Assembly: GCA_946407815.1 (NCBI GenBank)
Contig: CAMJPB010000001.1
Coordinates: forward strand, 584,335 to 648,334
Source of the DNA: an uncultured Caryophanales bacterium
GTDB lineage: Bacteria; Bacillota_I; Bacilli_A; RFN20; CAG-826
DNA: 64,000 nt
Reading direction: 5' to 3'
Shown here: piece after piece, positions 8,505-16,157 of the stretch
How positions within the stretch are numbered: position 1 is the stretch's first letter
Layout: each line of letters starts with the position of its first letter
The notes under the pieces: generated by a model
The model's database searches: none
What the model saw: the letters and a program-made list of their open reading frames with translations, nothing else
What the model was told of the DNA's origin: nothing
Program-made: the position numbers and the translations under genes

Positions 8505-8655
8505 AGTGACTTCCCACCTAAGGAAAGTCACTATCTTGTCTAGTGGTTTCCATCTTATCGCTCAGAGGGTGGGCCTCTGCTAAGGAAGAGCACTTACTCA
8601 TTTTTGAGAGTTGCTACCACGTTCTTGCATTCCTTATTACGTGGTTCTTGATAAG
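8505..8655 (-). promoter_or_regulatory. S-box (SAM-I) riboswitch with expression platform, controls metK
   Basis: On the minus strand the aptamer is closed by P1 CTTATC (8655-8650) with GATAAG (8559-8554). P2 is CCACGT/ACGTGG, and its loop AAGGAA can pair with TTCCTT in J3/4, the S-box pseudoknot. The GCAAC...GTGC P3 region and the P4 hairpin CAGAGG/CCTCTG follow. The platform offers two folds: a terminator, AGTGACTT with AAGTCACT plus a T-rich tail (8532-8505), or an antiterminator in which GGAAACCACTA pairs with TAGTGACTTTCC. SAM binding should favour termination. It is a variant of the consensus, but all helices are present. Confidence 0.9.
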
Positions 8656-8748
8656 AAAGTAACGATATACTACACACAAATAACAATATGTTCAATATTA
8701 AGTTTTTTCTCAAAAGTAGAAAATTAGTAGTTTTTTAGTAGAAAAATT

Positions 8749-8780
8749 TTAAAAAATCCCCGGGATTTCCCGAGAATTTT
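8749..8780 (-). terminator. Terminator after pduL, also a copy of the dispersed palindrome
   Basis: Minus-strand arms AAAATTCTCGGGA and TCCCGGGGATTTT pair over 13 positions (three G-T wobbles) around two A bases, followed by a T-run. The same C/G-cored palindrome recurs in degenerate form inside many genes of this window. Confidence 0.8.
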
Positions 8781-8810
8781 CGTAAATTTTAGCAAATTAC
8801 CTTTATCTTT

Positions 8811-9383
8811 TTATTTAATGATTTCGCCTTCGCATTTCATACCACACATTGCAGCATTTGATTCATCTGTATCGATATGCATGGCAAGAGCAAAGTCATC
8901 TCTAACTCTAATAACAACATCATCAAATACAACCTTACGACCTTCACCGCCTGTTGCGACTTTAACGATTTGTCCGTTTTCAACACCGAATTCTTTTGCA
9001 TCTGCTGGTGTCATGTGAATGTGACGTTTTGCAACCATTAAACCTTCTGCGAGTTCAACTTCACCACAAGGTCCGACAATTTTAACGCCTGGTGTACCTG
9101 CGATGTCGCCAGACTCTCTGACAACGCCTGGTAAACCAAGTGTTCTTGCATCAGTTGCAGAAACTTCAACTTGGTTAGCTTTTCTGCATGGGCCAAGAAT
9201 TGAAACACCGTTAATTGTATTTTTTGGACCAACGATGCTTAATTTTGTTGTAGAACAGAATTGTCCTGGTTGTGAAAGCACTGCTTTAACTTCTAATTGA
9301 GCGCCTTTACCACATAATTTTTCAAGGGTTTCTTGAGTAACGTGAATGTGTCTTGCGCTTGTTTCTACTAATATTTTCTTCAT
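8811..9383 (-). CDS. pduL: PduL-type phosphate acyltransferase (phosphotransacylase)
   Basis: 190 residues, the length of the PduL family. It interconverts acyl-CoA and acyl phosphate. Histidines of the zinc sites are seen in SARHIHVT (near the N-terminus), VAKRHIHM and MHIDTDESNA. No shell-protein or other microcompartment genes are nearby, and no N-terminal encapsulation peptide is seen, so it probably serves as the housekeeping phosphotransacetylase for acetate formation and ATP gain (inference). AAAGGATAT lies upstream of the ATG. It is monocistronic, with a strong terminator. Confidence 0.9.
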   Translation of the reverse strand: MKKILVETSARHIHVTQETLEKLCGKGAQLEVKAVLSQPGQFCSTTKLSIVGPKNTINGVSILGPCRKANQVEVSATDARTLGLPGVVRESGDIAGTPGVKIVGPCGEVELAEGLMVAKRHIHMTPADAKEFGVENGQIVKVATGGEGRKVVFDDVVIRVRDDFALAMHIDTDESNAAMCGMKCEGEIIK

Positions 9384-9433
9384 ATATTCATATATCCTTT
9401 GCGAAAGTATTGTATCACTATTAAAAAGTTTTT

Positions 9434-9464
9434 GCTTGCCTTTCTTTATATAAAGAATGTAAAC
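9434..9464 (+). promoter_or_regulatory. mgtE promoter with 16-base palindrome in the spacer
   Basis: TTGCCT and TAAACT are spaced 18 bases apart. The spacer contains the perfect palindrome TTCTTTATATAAAGAA (9442-9457), a plausible repressor site. No M-box or other Mg riboswitch is seen, as the leader is too short. Confidence 0.5.
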
Positions 9465-9488
9465 TTAACACGAAAGGTAGCTTCAAAA

Positions 9489-10913
9489 ATGGAAAACGAG
9501 TTAATTTCAACGCAACAAATTGAACGATTAATCGATACCAAAAATGTCAAAGAACTTCGACATGTTTTTGAAGTGATTCCTGAAATCGATATCGCCGAAG
9601 CATGTGCTGATATGGAGGATGTAAAAAAGATTGTTTTCATTTTGAAAACTGTAAACTCCAAATATACAGCTGAATTCTTCACCGATCTTCCTGCTGATAT
9701 CAAGGAAGAAATCATCAAATTACTTTCTGATGATCAACTTGCAGAGATTCTTGAATCTCAATTCACCGATGACATCGTCGATGATCTTGAAGAGTTGCCT
9801 GCTAACGTTGTTACCAGAGTTTTAAAGAACGTTCCGAAAGAAAAACGTGCAAACATTAACCGTCTTTTAAATTATAAAGACGCGACCGCTGGTTCAATCA
9901 TGACCACCGAGTTTGTCGTTTTACTTGATGATGTTACTTGTGATGAAGCTATTAAATTAATTAGAAAAACAGGTAAAAATAAAGAAACTATTTATACCGT
10001 TTTCGTTATGGACAGACAACGCACCTTAGTTGGTACTGTCGACTTAGATGATTTAATCTTTGCTGATGGCGAGAAAAAGATTAACGAAATCATGAACAAA
10101 GACTTTAACACAGTCAATGTTAATGATGACCAAGAATTAGTTGCAAACGTTGTTAAACGTTATGACTTAAACGCTGTTGCCGTTTTAAATAACGATGGAC
10201 GCCTCGTTGGTATTGTCACCGTAGACGATGTCATGGACGTTATCGAAGAAGAACAAACGGAAGATATTTCCAAGTTACAAATGGTTACGCCACTAGAAGA
10301 TTCATATCTTCAAACTTCAACTTTTTCAATGGTCAAAAAATGTGTTCCTTGGATCGTTGTTTTACTCATTTTAGGAACATTTTCCTCACTTGTTTTATCA
10401 AGATTTGAAGCTAGATTAGATGCTCTTCCAATCCTTGCTGCATTCATTCCAGTTATCATGGATACCGGAGGTAACGCAGGAGGTCAAACAATCGCTCTTA
10501 TGATTCGTGGTCTTGCTTTGCAAGAATTTAGTCCAAAAGAGTTCTGGAAGATCATTAGAAAAGAAGCTCTTTCAGCATTAATTATTGCCTTATGCATCGG
10601 TGTTTTTGGTTTCATTTGGTTCTCACTTGAACAATACACTGGAATTGTTAGTAGAGGCGATGCTTCTATCTGGGCTGGTAACTGTTGGACTGCTGAATTT
10701 GCTACTGCTACATTTAAAACATCAGGCTTGGTTGCTGGTACTTTAGCTATTGCTATTTTCATCTCAAAAATGGTTGCTGTTATGCTTCCAATGGGCGCCG
10801 CTGCAATTAAGAAAGACCCAGCCATTGTTTCACAACCTTTATTAACAACAATCGTTGATGTTTCTAGCTTAGTTATTTATTTCTCAATAGCTGCTTTATT
10901 GTTCTCAATCTAA
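9489..10913 (+). CDS. mgtE: MgtE magnesium transporter
   Basis: 474 residues, typical length. The order is the cytosolic superhelical MgtE N domain (about 1-130, rich in ADLPAD/ELP-type repeats), two CBS domains (about 135-265; MTTEFVVLLDDVTCDEAIKLI and MNKDFNTVNVNDDQELVANV), then five membrane helices from about 285 on. PVIMDTGGNAGGQ is the conserved ion-path motif of TM2. It is a Mg2+-gated channel in the membrane. The start at 9489 follows CGAAAGGTAG; the longer frame covers the promoter. It stands alone between the divergent pduL and a tRNA gene. Confidence 0.96.
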   Translation: MENELISTQQIERLIDTKNVKELRHVFEVIPEIDIAEACADMEDVKKIVFILKTVNSKYTAEFFTDLPADIKEEIIKLLSDDQLAEILESQFTDDIVDDLEELPANVVTRVLKNVPKEKRANINRLLNYKDATAGSIMTTEFVVLLDDVTCDEAIKLIRKTGKNKETIYTVFVMDRQRTLVGTVDLDDLIFADGEKKINEIMNKDFNTVNVNDDQELVANVVKRYDLNAVAVLNNDGRLVGIVTVDDVMDVIEEEQTEDISKLQMVTPLEDSYLQTSTFSMVKKCVPWIVVLLILGTFSSLVLSRFEARLDALPILAAFIPVIMDTGGNAGGQTIALMIRGLALQEFSPKEFWKIIRKEALSALIIALCIGVFGFIWFSLEQYTGIVSRGDASIWAGNCWTAEFATATFKTSGLVAGTLAIAIFISKMVAVMLPMGAAAIKKDPAIVSQPLLTTIVDVSSLVIYFSIAALLFSI

Positions 10914-10921
10914 TTTTTCAC

Positions 10922-10950
10922 TTGTTAGAAACAAAGTTTAAGAGTATATT
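10922..10950 (+). promoter_or_regulatory. Promoter for tRNA-Leu(GAG)
   Basis: TTGTTA (10922-10927), 17-base spacer, TATATT (10945-10950), ten bases before the tRNA. Confidence 0.65.
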
Positions 10951-10960
10951 ATTTATCGCT

Positions 10961-11045
10961 GCAGTGATGGCGGAACTGGTAGACGCGTACGTTTGAGGGG
11001 CGTATAGGGTGACCTGTGTGAGTTCGATTCTCATTCACTGCACCA
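10961..11045 (+). tRNA. tRNA-Leu (GAG)
   Basis: Acceptor GCAGTGA pairs with TCACTGC. The anticodon loop TTGAGGG gives GAG on a TACGT/GCGTA stem. A long variable arm as expected for leucine, T-loop TTCGATT, and CCA is encoded. Confidence 0.95.
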
Positions 11046-11058
11046 TTCGCAAAAGAAC

Positions 11059-11083
11059 AGAGAGGCTATGCCTCTCTTTTTTC
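11059..11083 (+). terminator. Terminator after tRNA-Leu(GAG)
   Basis: AGAGAGG / CCTCTCT around CTATG, followed by six T bases. Confidence 0.85.
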
Positions 11084-11102
11084 ATACAAATACACATAAC
11101 GT

Positions 11103-11142
11103 AATTGGCAAATAGAATTATGCCAATTGCTCAAAATTGACT
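11103..11142 (+). promoter_or_regulatory. Inverted repeat and -35 region before the HAD-ispD operon
   Basis: AATTGGCA (11103-11110) and TGCCAATT (11121-11128) form an 8-base inverted repeat with a 10-base gap, nine bases before TTGACT (11137-11142), a likely -35 box. This is a position where an activator or repressor could bind. The regulator is unknown. Confidence 0.4.
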
Positions 11143-11184
11143 TTATATTTAACATTTGATAATGTTATACGCGAGGTAACCAAT

Positions 11185-12048
11185 ATGAATAAAACCGAAA
11201 AGCCAATTATTGCACTTATGTATGACTTTGATAAAACGTTATCCAAAAGTGACATGCAAGACTATGGTTTCATCCCTGCTTTAGGTATGACACCAAGTGA
11301 ATTCTGGGGCGAAACAGGAAAATTCCAAGCTGCTACCGGAGTTGAAAGAATTCTTTCATACATGTACACAATGGTTAAGTTATGCAAAGACAAAGGCATT
11401 AAACTCACAAGAGAAACCCTTAATGAAATGGGTAGAAAAATTGAGTACTTCAGTGGCGTTACCACTTGGTTCGATCGTATCAATGCATACGGAAAAGAAC
11501 TTGGAGTCGAAATTGAGCACTACATTATTTCCTCTGGAACAAAGGAAATTTTAGAGGGTTGTTCAATTGCTAAAAACTTCAAATATATGTTCGGATGTGA
11601 ATTCTATTTCGATCCGGAAACAAAAGAACCTGTGTGGCCAAAATTAGCCATTAACTACACCATGAAAACTCAATTTATTTATCGTATTAGAAAAGGTTCA
11701 TTTGACTTAACAGATGACACCACAATTAATACGAAAGTAGAGAATATCAGAATCCCATACACCAACATGATTTATCTTGGTGATGGAATGACAGACATTC
11801 CTTGTATGCAACTTGTCCAAAACAATAACGGACATTCAATCGCTATTTATAGCGATAAAGATGAAAAAGCTCTTAGAAAGCTCCTTGCAGAAAAGAGAAC
11901 AAACGTCTGTGTTAAGGCTGATTATTCAAAGGGCAGCGACCTTGAAAAAGTTATTCAATCAATCATCCAAACAGTAGCTGCTGAATCATCACTAAAAGCT
12001 CAATCTAAAGACTTAGCAGAGAAATTAGGAATCGAATGGAAAAACTAG
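11185..12048 (+). CDS. HAD-superfamily hydrolase, probable phosphatase
   Basis: 287 residues. HAD motif I is DFDKTLS (nucleophile Asp14, acid/base Asp16), motif II is ISSGT near residue 117, and motif IV YLGDGMTDIPC is near 196. A long insert between them forms the cap. It has the general look of the phosphoserine-phosphatase-like HAD group, but the substrate cannot be told. GAGGTAA precedes the start at 11185; the longer frame begins inside the promoter. Its last 13 bases overlap the ispD start, so the two are translationally coupled. Confidence 0.85.
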   Translation: MNKTEKPIIALMYDFDKTLSKSDMQDYGFIPALGMTPSEFWGETGKFQAATGVERILSYMYTMVKLCKDKGIKLTRETLNEMGRKIEYFSGVTTWFDRINAYGKELGVEIEHYIISSGTKEILEGCSIAKNFKYMFGCEFYFDPETKEPVWPKLAINYTMKTQFIYRIRKGSFDLTDDTTINTKVENIRIPYTNMIYLGDGMTDIPCMQLVQNNNGHSIAIYSDKDEKALRKLLAEKRTNVCVKADYSKGSDLEKVIQSIIQTVAAESSLKAQSKDLAEKLGIEWKN

Positions 12049-12704
12049 TTGCGGTTGTTTTGATGGCTGGTCTATCCACTCGTTTTGGTGGGCCTAAAAA
12101 TAAACAGTTATGCCTTTTAAATGGCAAACCAGTTTTTACTTACGCCATCGATGCATTCGCAAAACATAAAGCCGTTAACGAACTTATTATTGCAGTCAAT
12201 AACGACAACAAATCCGAAATTGAAAAGTACGTTAAAGAAAATCTTTACAACGCTAAAATTATCATGGGCGGAGCAACTAGACAGGAGTCTGTTGATAACG
12301 CCTTAAAGGCCCTTTCTTTAGCGGAAAACGACATTGTCATCATCCATGATGGAGCACGTCCACTTGTCGACGAAAGAATTATTGATGATGTTGCTAAGGC
12401 AGCATCAGAATGTGGCGCGTCCACCGCTTATTTAGAAGCAATTGACACAATTGCAGTTAAAAATGAAAAGGATGAAGTTGTTGAATTCGTTGATAGAAAA
12501 ACTCTTGCTCAAATCCAAACTCCTCAAGGATTCAAATGTGGTCTTCTTAAGAAGGCTCATGAAGTTGAAGAAAAAGACGCAACTGATGATTGCTCATTAA
12601 TTCTTAAACTTGGTAACAAAGTTAAGCTCGTTAAAGGTGATAAGAAATTCCATAAGATTACTACTATTGAAGATATAATATATCTTGAAGGATTATTAAA
12701 GTAA
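12036..12704 (+). CDS. ispD: 2-C-methyl-D-erythritol 4-phosphate cytidylyltransferase
   Basis: 222 residues. Nucleotidyltransferase signature near the N-terminus (LMAGLSTRFGGPKNKQ), then the family blocks HDGARPLVDE, IQTPQGFKCGLL and ATDDCSLI. It transfers CMP to MEP in the non-mevalonate isoprenoid pathway. ispF, the enzyme two steps later, is at 21915-22388, which favours IspD over the related ribitol-phosphate cytidylyltransferase TarI; no teichoic acid genes are nearby. The first loop lacks the usual AAGxGxR spelling, a mild divergence. Confidence 0.88.
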   Translation: MEKLVAVVLMAGLSTRFGGPKNKQLCLLNGKPVFTYAIDAFAKHKAVNELIIAVNNDNKSEIEKYVKENLYNAKIIMGGATRQESVDNALKALSLAENDIVIIHDGARPLVDERIIDDVAKAASECGASTAYLEAIDTIAVKNEKDEVVEFVDRKTLAQIQTPQGFKCGLLKKAHEVEEKDATDDCSLILKLGNKVKLVKGDKKFHKITTIEDIIYLEGLLK

Positions 12705-13072
12705 TGAAAGAGTATCAAATCGGAGAAATCATTGAAGGCACGATTATTAATATTCGTGATTTTGGTGCAATCATGATTTTTAGTGATGGCAAAAAGGGTC
12801 TCTTACATATTTCGGAAGTTGCTAATGTATTCATTAGAAACATACATAAATATCTTCGTATTGGAAAAACCTATCAAGTTAAAGTTATTGGAATTGAAGG
12901 TGACGGCTTTTTAAAACTTTCAATGTCCAAGATTACCGAAGAAGAAAAAGAAGAATACCACAAGAACGGTGTTAAAAAAGTGAAAATTGATCCTGAATTT
13001 ATTGACTACACCGCTCTTAAAGAAAAACTTAGTGATTGGATCGCTAATGAGAAAGGTGAAAAACATGATTAA
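12704..13072 (+). CDS. S1-domain RNA-binding protein (YugI/GSP13-like)
   Basis: 122 residues. The S1 fold covers residues about 5-75 (GEIIEGTIINIRDFGAIMIF, GLLHISEVAN, GFLKLSMSKI), followed by a charged helical tail. Proteins of this size in Bacilli bind RNA or ribosomes and are stress-linked. The ATG overlaps the ispD stop (TAATG), and the gene ends inside the pgi start, so it is part of a tightly coupled operon. Confidence 0.85.
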   Translation: MKEYQIGEIIEGTIINIRDFGAIMIFSDGKKGLLHISEVANVFIRNIHKYLRIGKTYQVKVIGIEGDGFLKLSMSKITEEEKEEYHKNGVKKVKIDPEFIDYTALKEKLSDWIANEKGEKHD

Positions 13073-14345
13073 AGTTAATGATGAACATTTAGGAAGAAAA
13101 ATTGATTATGCTTCCTATGAAAAACAAGTTGCTGAAATCAACAAAATGATTGAGGAGAAAACCGGACCTGGTAATGACTATTTAGGTTGGTTAAATTATC
13201 CTACAAGCATTAAAGATTCAGATTTAGATGAAATCCAAAATTATGCGGAAATTGTCAGGAAAAACTATGATATTTTGCTTGTTTGCGGCATCGGTGGATC
13301 CTATTTAGGAGCACGTGCAGCAATCGAAGCAATCAATGGTTTACACTCAGACAAAAAGCCTGAAATTATTTTCGTTGGTCAATCTTTCTCATCAGATTAT
13401 TTACATGAAGTCATTGAACATCTTGAAGGTAAGAAATTTGCTATCAATGTTATCTCCAAAAGTGGCACCACCACTGAAACTTCAATTGCTTTCAGGATTC
13501 TAAAGAATCTTTTAGAGCAAAAAGTAGGTAAAAAAGAAGCTGCAAAGGCAATTTTTGCTACAACCGATAAAGAAAAAGGCGCCTTACTTAAACTTTCACA
13601 ACAAGAAGGCTATGTTAGATTCGTTTTGCCGTCAGATATTGGTGGCCGTTTCTCCGTTTTCTCAGCTGTTGGTTTATTCCCAATTGCCTGTGCTGGCATC
13701 GATATTAAGGAGTTAATTGAAGGTGCTAGAGAAGCTGAAAAATCTTTAAAATCCCCAGGAATTTCCGAGAATTCTGCTTATAAGTACGCTGTAATTCGTG
13801 ATGCTTTATATCGTGAAAAATATGCTGATGAATTATTCGTTACTTATGAACCAAGACTCGTTTCTATTGGTGAATGGTTCAAACAATTATTCGGCGAATC
13901 AGAAGGTAAAGAACATAATGGGTTATTCCCATGTTCAGCAACTTTCTCCACCGATTTACATTCATTAGGACAATTCATTCAAGATGGATCACCAGTGTTA
14001 TTTGAAACTATTTTAGATATCAAACATCCAAATCACGAAATTGCTATTCCAAAAGCAGATGAAGATTTAGATGAACTTAATTACCTTGCTGGTAAAAATA
14101 TGTCTTTTGTTTCTGAACAAGCATTCAAAGGAACCCTTGAAGCACATGCAGTTACAGCAAAAGTTCCAAATGTTGTTTTAGATATTGAAAAGTTACAAGA
14201 AAAAGAACTCGGTTTCCTTTTCTACTTCTTCATGAAGACATGTGCAATGTCAGCGTATTTACTAAAAGTAAATCCATTTAACCAACCAGGAGTCGAAATC
14301 TATAAAAAGAATATGTTCCATCTCCTTGGTAAAAAAGGTTATTAA
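13065..14345 (+). CDS. pgi: Glucose-6-phosphate isomerase
   Basis: 426 residues, a short form typical of Firmicutes. It interconverts glucose-6-P and fructose-6-P in glycolysis. Signatures: CGIGGSYLGARA, SKSGTTTETSIAFR (sugar-phosphate loop), DIGGRFSVFSAVGLFP, the catalytic Glu in FGESEGKEHNG, and NPFNQPGVEIYKKNM. AAAGGTGA precedes the ATG at 13065, which overlaps the end of the S1 gene by eight bases. The codons at 13748-13775 carry one copy of the dispersed palindromic motif. The operon ends here, with no clear terminator before the tRNA promoter. Confidence 0.97.
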   Translation: MIKVNDEHLGRKIDYASYEKQVAEINKMIEEKTGPGNDYLGWLNYPTSIKDSDLDEIQNYAEIVRKNYDILLVCGIGGSYLGARAAIEAINGLHSDKKPEIIFVGQSFSSDYLHEVIEHLEGKKFAINVISKSGTTTETSIAFRILKNLLEQKVGKKEAAKAIFATTDKEKGALLKLSQQEGYVRFVLPSDIGGRFSVFSAVGLFPIACAGIDIKELIEGAREAEKSLKSPGISENSAYKYAVIRDALYREKYADELFVTYEPRLVSIGEWFKQLFGESEGKEHNGLFPCSATFSTDLHSLGQFIQDGSPVLFETILDIKHPNHEIAIPKADEDLDELNYLAGKNMSFVSEQAFKGTLEAHAVTAKVPNVVLDIEKLQEKELGFLFYFFMKTCAMSAYLLKVNPFNQPGVEIYKKNMFHLLGKKGY

Positions 14346-14351
14346 TTTTAT

Positions 14352-14380
14352 TTGACTAACTTATATCATAATGATATATT
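14352..14380 (+). promoter_or_regulatory. Promoter of tRNA group Val-Tyr-Gln
   Basis: TTGACT (14352-14357), 17-base spacer, TATATT (14375-14380). Confidence 0.75.
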
Positions 14381-14407
14381 TTATAAGCACGTTTTAAGTG
14401 TAAACGT

Positions 14408-14483
14408 GGATGTTTAGCTCAGTTGGGAGAGCATCGCCTTTACACGGCGGGGGTCAGGAGTTCGAGCCTCTTAACATCCACCA
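14408..14483 (+). tRNA. tRNA-Val (TAC)
   Basis: Acceptor GGATGTT/AACATCC, anticodon loop CTTTACA, T-loop TTCGAGC, CCA encoded. Confidence 0.95.
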
Positions 14484-14498
14484 GATAAACGTGAATGT

Positions 14499-14582
14499 GG
14501 GTGAGTAGCGAAGTGGCCAAACGCGGTTGACTGTAAATCAATTCCTGAGGGTTCGGCAGTTCAAATCTGTCCTCACCCACCA
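14499..14582 (+). tRNA. tRNA-Tyr (GTA)
   Basis: Acceptor GGGTGAG/CTCACCC, anticodon GTA on a TTGA/TCAA stem, long variable arm as in bacterial tyrosine tRNA, CCA encoded. Confidence 0.95.
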
Positions 14583-14588
14583 CTTTCT

Positions 14589-14663
14589 TGGGGTGTAGCC
14601 AAGTGGTAAGGCACAAGACTTTGACTCTTGCATTCGCTGGTCCGATCCCAGCCACCCCAACCA
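14589..14663 (+). tRNA. tRNA-Gln (TTG)
   Basis: Acceptor TGGGGTG/CACCCCA, anticodon loop CTTTGAC gives TTG, CCA encoded. Six bases after tRNA-Tyr. Confidence 0.95.
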
Positions 14664-14694
14664 AGAAAAAGCACCAAATCGGTGTCTTTTTTTA
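14664..14694 (+). terminator. Terminator after tRNA-Gln(TTG)
   Basis: AAAAAGCACC / GGTGTCTTTTT around AAATC, then a T-run. Confidence 0.75.
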
Positions 14695-14724
14695 TATCTA
14701 TCAGCACTTTTTTGTAAAAAGTAT

Positions 14725-14753
14725 TTGCCTATATATTCTCACGTGTATATAAT
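14725..14753 (+). promoter_or_regulatory. Promoter of tRNA group Lys-Leu-Gln
   Basis: TTGCCT (14725-14730), 17-base spacer, perfect TATAAT (14748-14753). Confidence 0.8.
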
Positions 14754-14784
14754 AGAAAAGCATTTTGTAAAAAAGATGCATCAT

Positions 14785-14861
14785 CTCCCGTTAGCTCAGT
14801 TGGCTAGAGCACTCGACTTTTAATCAAGGGGTCGGACGTTCGAATCGTCTACGGGAGACCA
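14785..14861 (+). tRNA. tRNA-Lys (TTT)
   Basis: Acceptor CTCCCGT/ACGGGAG, anticodon loop CTTTTAA, T-loop TTCGAAT, CCA encoded. The start is set by T8-A9 before the D stem. Confidence 0.95.
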
Positions 14862-14867
14862 TTGTAT

Positions 14868-14955
14868 GCCCAGGTGGCGAAATTGGTAGACGCAAGGGAC
14901 TTAAAATCCCTCGAGTGAATAACTCATACCGGTTCAAGTCCGGTCCCGGGCACCA
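14868..14955 (+). tRNA. tRNA-Leu (TAA)
   Basis: Anticodon loop CTTAAAA on a GGGA/TCCC stem, long variable arm, T-loop TTCAAGT, CCA encoded. The acceptor has one A-C mismatch. Confidence 0.94.
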
Positions 14956-14989
14956 ATTTACGCCGCCTTTTAATTTAAATACCAAAAAT

Positions 14990-15065
14990 TGAGGCGTAGC
15001 CAAGCGGTAAGGCAGCGGGCTCTGAACTCGCCACTTCACAGGTTCGATCCCTGTCGCCTCAACCA
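14990..15065 (+). tRNA. tRNA-Gln (CTG)
   Basis: Acceptor TGAGGCG/CGCCTCA, anticodon loop CTCTGAA gives CTG, CCA encoded. A second glutamine isoacceptor, related in sequence to the TTG copy 330 bases upstream. Confidence 0.94.
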
Positions 15066-15092
15066 AACTTACTAGTAAAAGGAGATAAGAAA

Positions 15093-15662
15093 ATGAAATT
15101 TGTTGGAAAAGCTCTTGCATTTATGAAAGAAAATAAAATCATTGTATTTGCTTTAGCAATCGTTCTTTTATCATTTGTGTTCCTCGCACTTCCAGGACAA
15201 TTTGCCCATTATGGTTATTTATCACCAAAATTAGGTTATACATATAAACTTAATGGTTACCAATGGATGTTTGGAACTGTGAAGAATCCATATCTTGATA
15301 CTTATATTGGTTCTGCATCAGCACAAGGAATTGCTATCTTTGTTATGTTAATCCTTTGTGTTCCAGGACTTCTCTTCTCAAAGAAATCTTCATTTGTATC
15401 ACTTCTTACATCCTTAGCATTAATTACTATTTCAATCTTATTCTTCACAATTTCTGCAGCAGGATTAAAAGCTTATCCTGCATTCTTACCTGCAAAGAAC
15501 GGTGAATACTCTTTAATGTTCTGGGTTCCTTATCTTCTTGGTGCATTCATTGTTATTGCTGGCTTACTTATGGGTTATAGAACCTTCAAAGTCATGAAGG
15601 ATGAAGTTAAACATCCTACAGCATCTAGCAAAGGACCAAAATACAATTACTTACATAAGTAA
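15093..15662 (+). CDS. Unknown membrane protein, four TM segments
   Basis: 189 residues. Hydrophobic segments lie at about 15-34, 75-95, 102-123 and 143-163; the extracellular loop between TM1 and TM2 is Tyr/Gly rich (YGYLSPKLGYTYKLNGYQW). The tail is basic. GGAGAT precedes the ATG. It starts 27 bases after tRNA-Gln(CTG) with no terminator between, so it is probably read from the tRNA promoter at 14725. I do not recognise a family. Confidence 0.75.
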   Translation: MKFVGKALAFMKENKIIVFALAIVLLSFVFLALPGQFAHYGYLSPKLGYTYKLNGYQWMFGTVKNPYLDTYIGSASAQGIAIFVMLILCVPGLLFSKKSSFVSLLTSLALITISILFFTISAAGLKAYPAFLPAKNGEYSLMFWVPYLLGAFIVIAGLLMGYRTFKVMKDEVKHPTASSKGPKYNYLHK

Positions 15663-15675
15663 TTAAAATTGAATT

Positions 15676-15706
15676 AAAAAGTCTTCGTTAATCGCGAAGA
15701 CTTTTA
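15676..15706. terminator. Bidirectional terminator
   Basis: AAAAAGTCTTCG / CGAAGACTTTT hairpin between two convergent genes, with A and T tracts on both sides. Confidence 0.85.
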
Positions 15707-16099
15707 TTTTATTTCAACAATTTGAGCCTTTCTATGTGGCTCTTTTTTGGTGTACTGAGTTTTATGTTTTCTTTCAAAGTTATAAACTTCAATCTCACCC
15801 TTTTCAGTTAATCTTAGATACATATCATCTGAGACTTTATCGTAAATATAAGACAAGTAACCTCTTCTTACCATATTTAGAATATAAGAACATAAACGTC
15901 TACCTGGGTAAGAAAGCAATGTGCCAAATGTTTTTAAATCAATGTATTTACGAGTTTCTGGATCAAGTTTTCCTTGCAAGATGTTATTAACACCTTTCGC
16001 TGTTGGATACTTTTTTACTTTGTTAAGTTCATTAACAGTTTGAAGTATTTTATAATGCGAAACAGTTAATCTAAACTCGCTTATCTTTTTCTTTCTCAT
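15704..16099 (-). CDS. Small winged-helix-like protein of unknown function
   Basis: 131 residues, very basic. The middle (FGTLLSYPGRRLCSYILNMVRRGYLSYIYD, then YLRLTEKGE) looks like a winged-helix recognition helix and wing, of the kind seen in stand-alone RQC-like DNA-binding proteins. The flanking tails are rich in Lys and Arg. A nucleic-acid-binding role is likely, but the target is unknown. It is divergent from nfu, whose start is 58 bases away. No membrane segment. Confidence 0.65.
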   Translation of the reverse strand: MRKKKISEFRLTVSHYKILQTVNELNKVKKYPTAKGVNNILQGKLDPETRKYIDLKTFGTLLSYPGRRLCSYILNMVRRGYLSYIYDKVSDDMYLRLTEKGEIEVYNFERKHKTQYTKKEPHRKAQIVEIK

Positions 16100-16129
16100 A
16101 CACGCCTATTATACATTTATTGATTTAAT

Positions 16130-16147
16130 AAATGAAATATATATAAT
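16130..16147 (+). promoter_or_regulatory. nfu promoter
   Basis: A TTGATT-like -35 precedes a perfect TATAAT (16142-16147) by 16 bases. The expected transcription start (about 16154) falls on the coding start, so the mRNA seems to lack a leader. Confidence 0.55.
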
Positions 16148-16157
16148 ATAAATGCTT

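Noticed and set aside
8505..8655. SMK-box (SAM-III) riboswitch before metK
   Set aside because: The SMK box is short and hides the ribosome site; here a four-helix aptamer with P2-J3/4 pseudoknot and a terminator is present, which is the S-box type.
14440..15120. Minus-strand open frames over the tRNA groups
   Set aside because: They read the complement of tRNA genes; their translated peptides are the familiar spurious proteins predicted from tRNA arrays.
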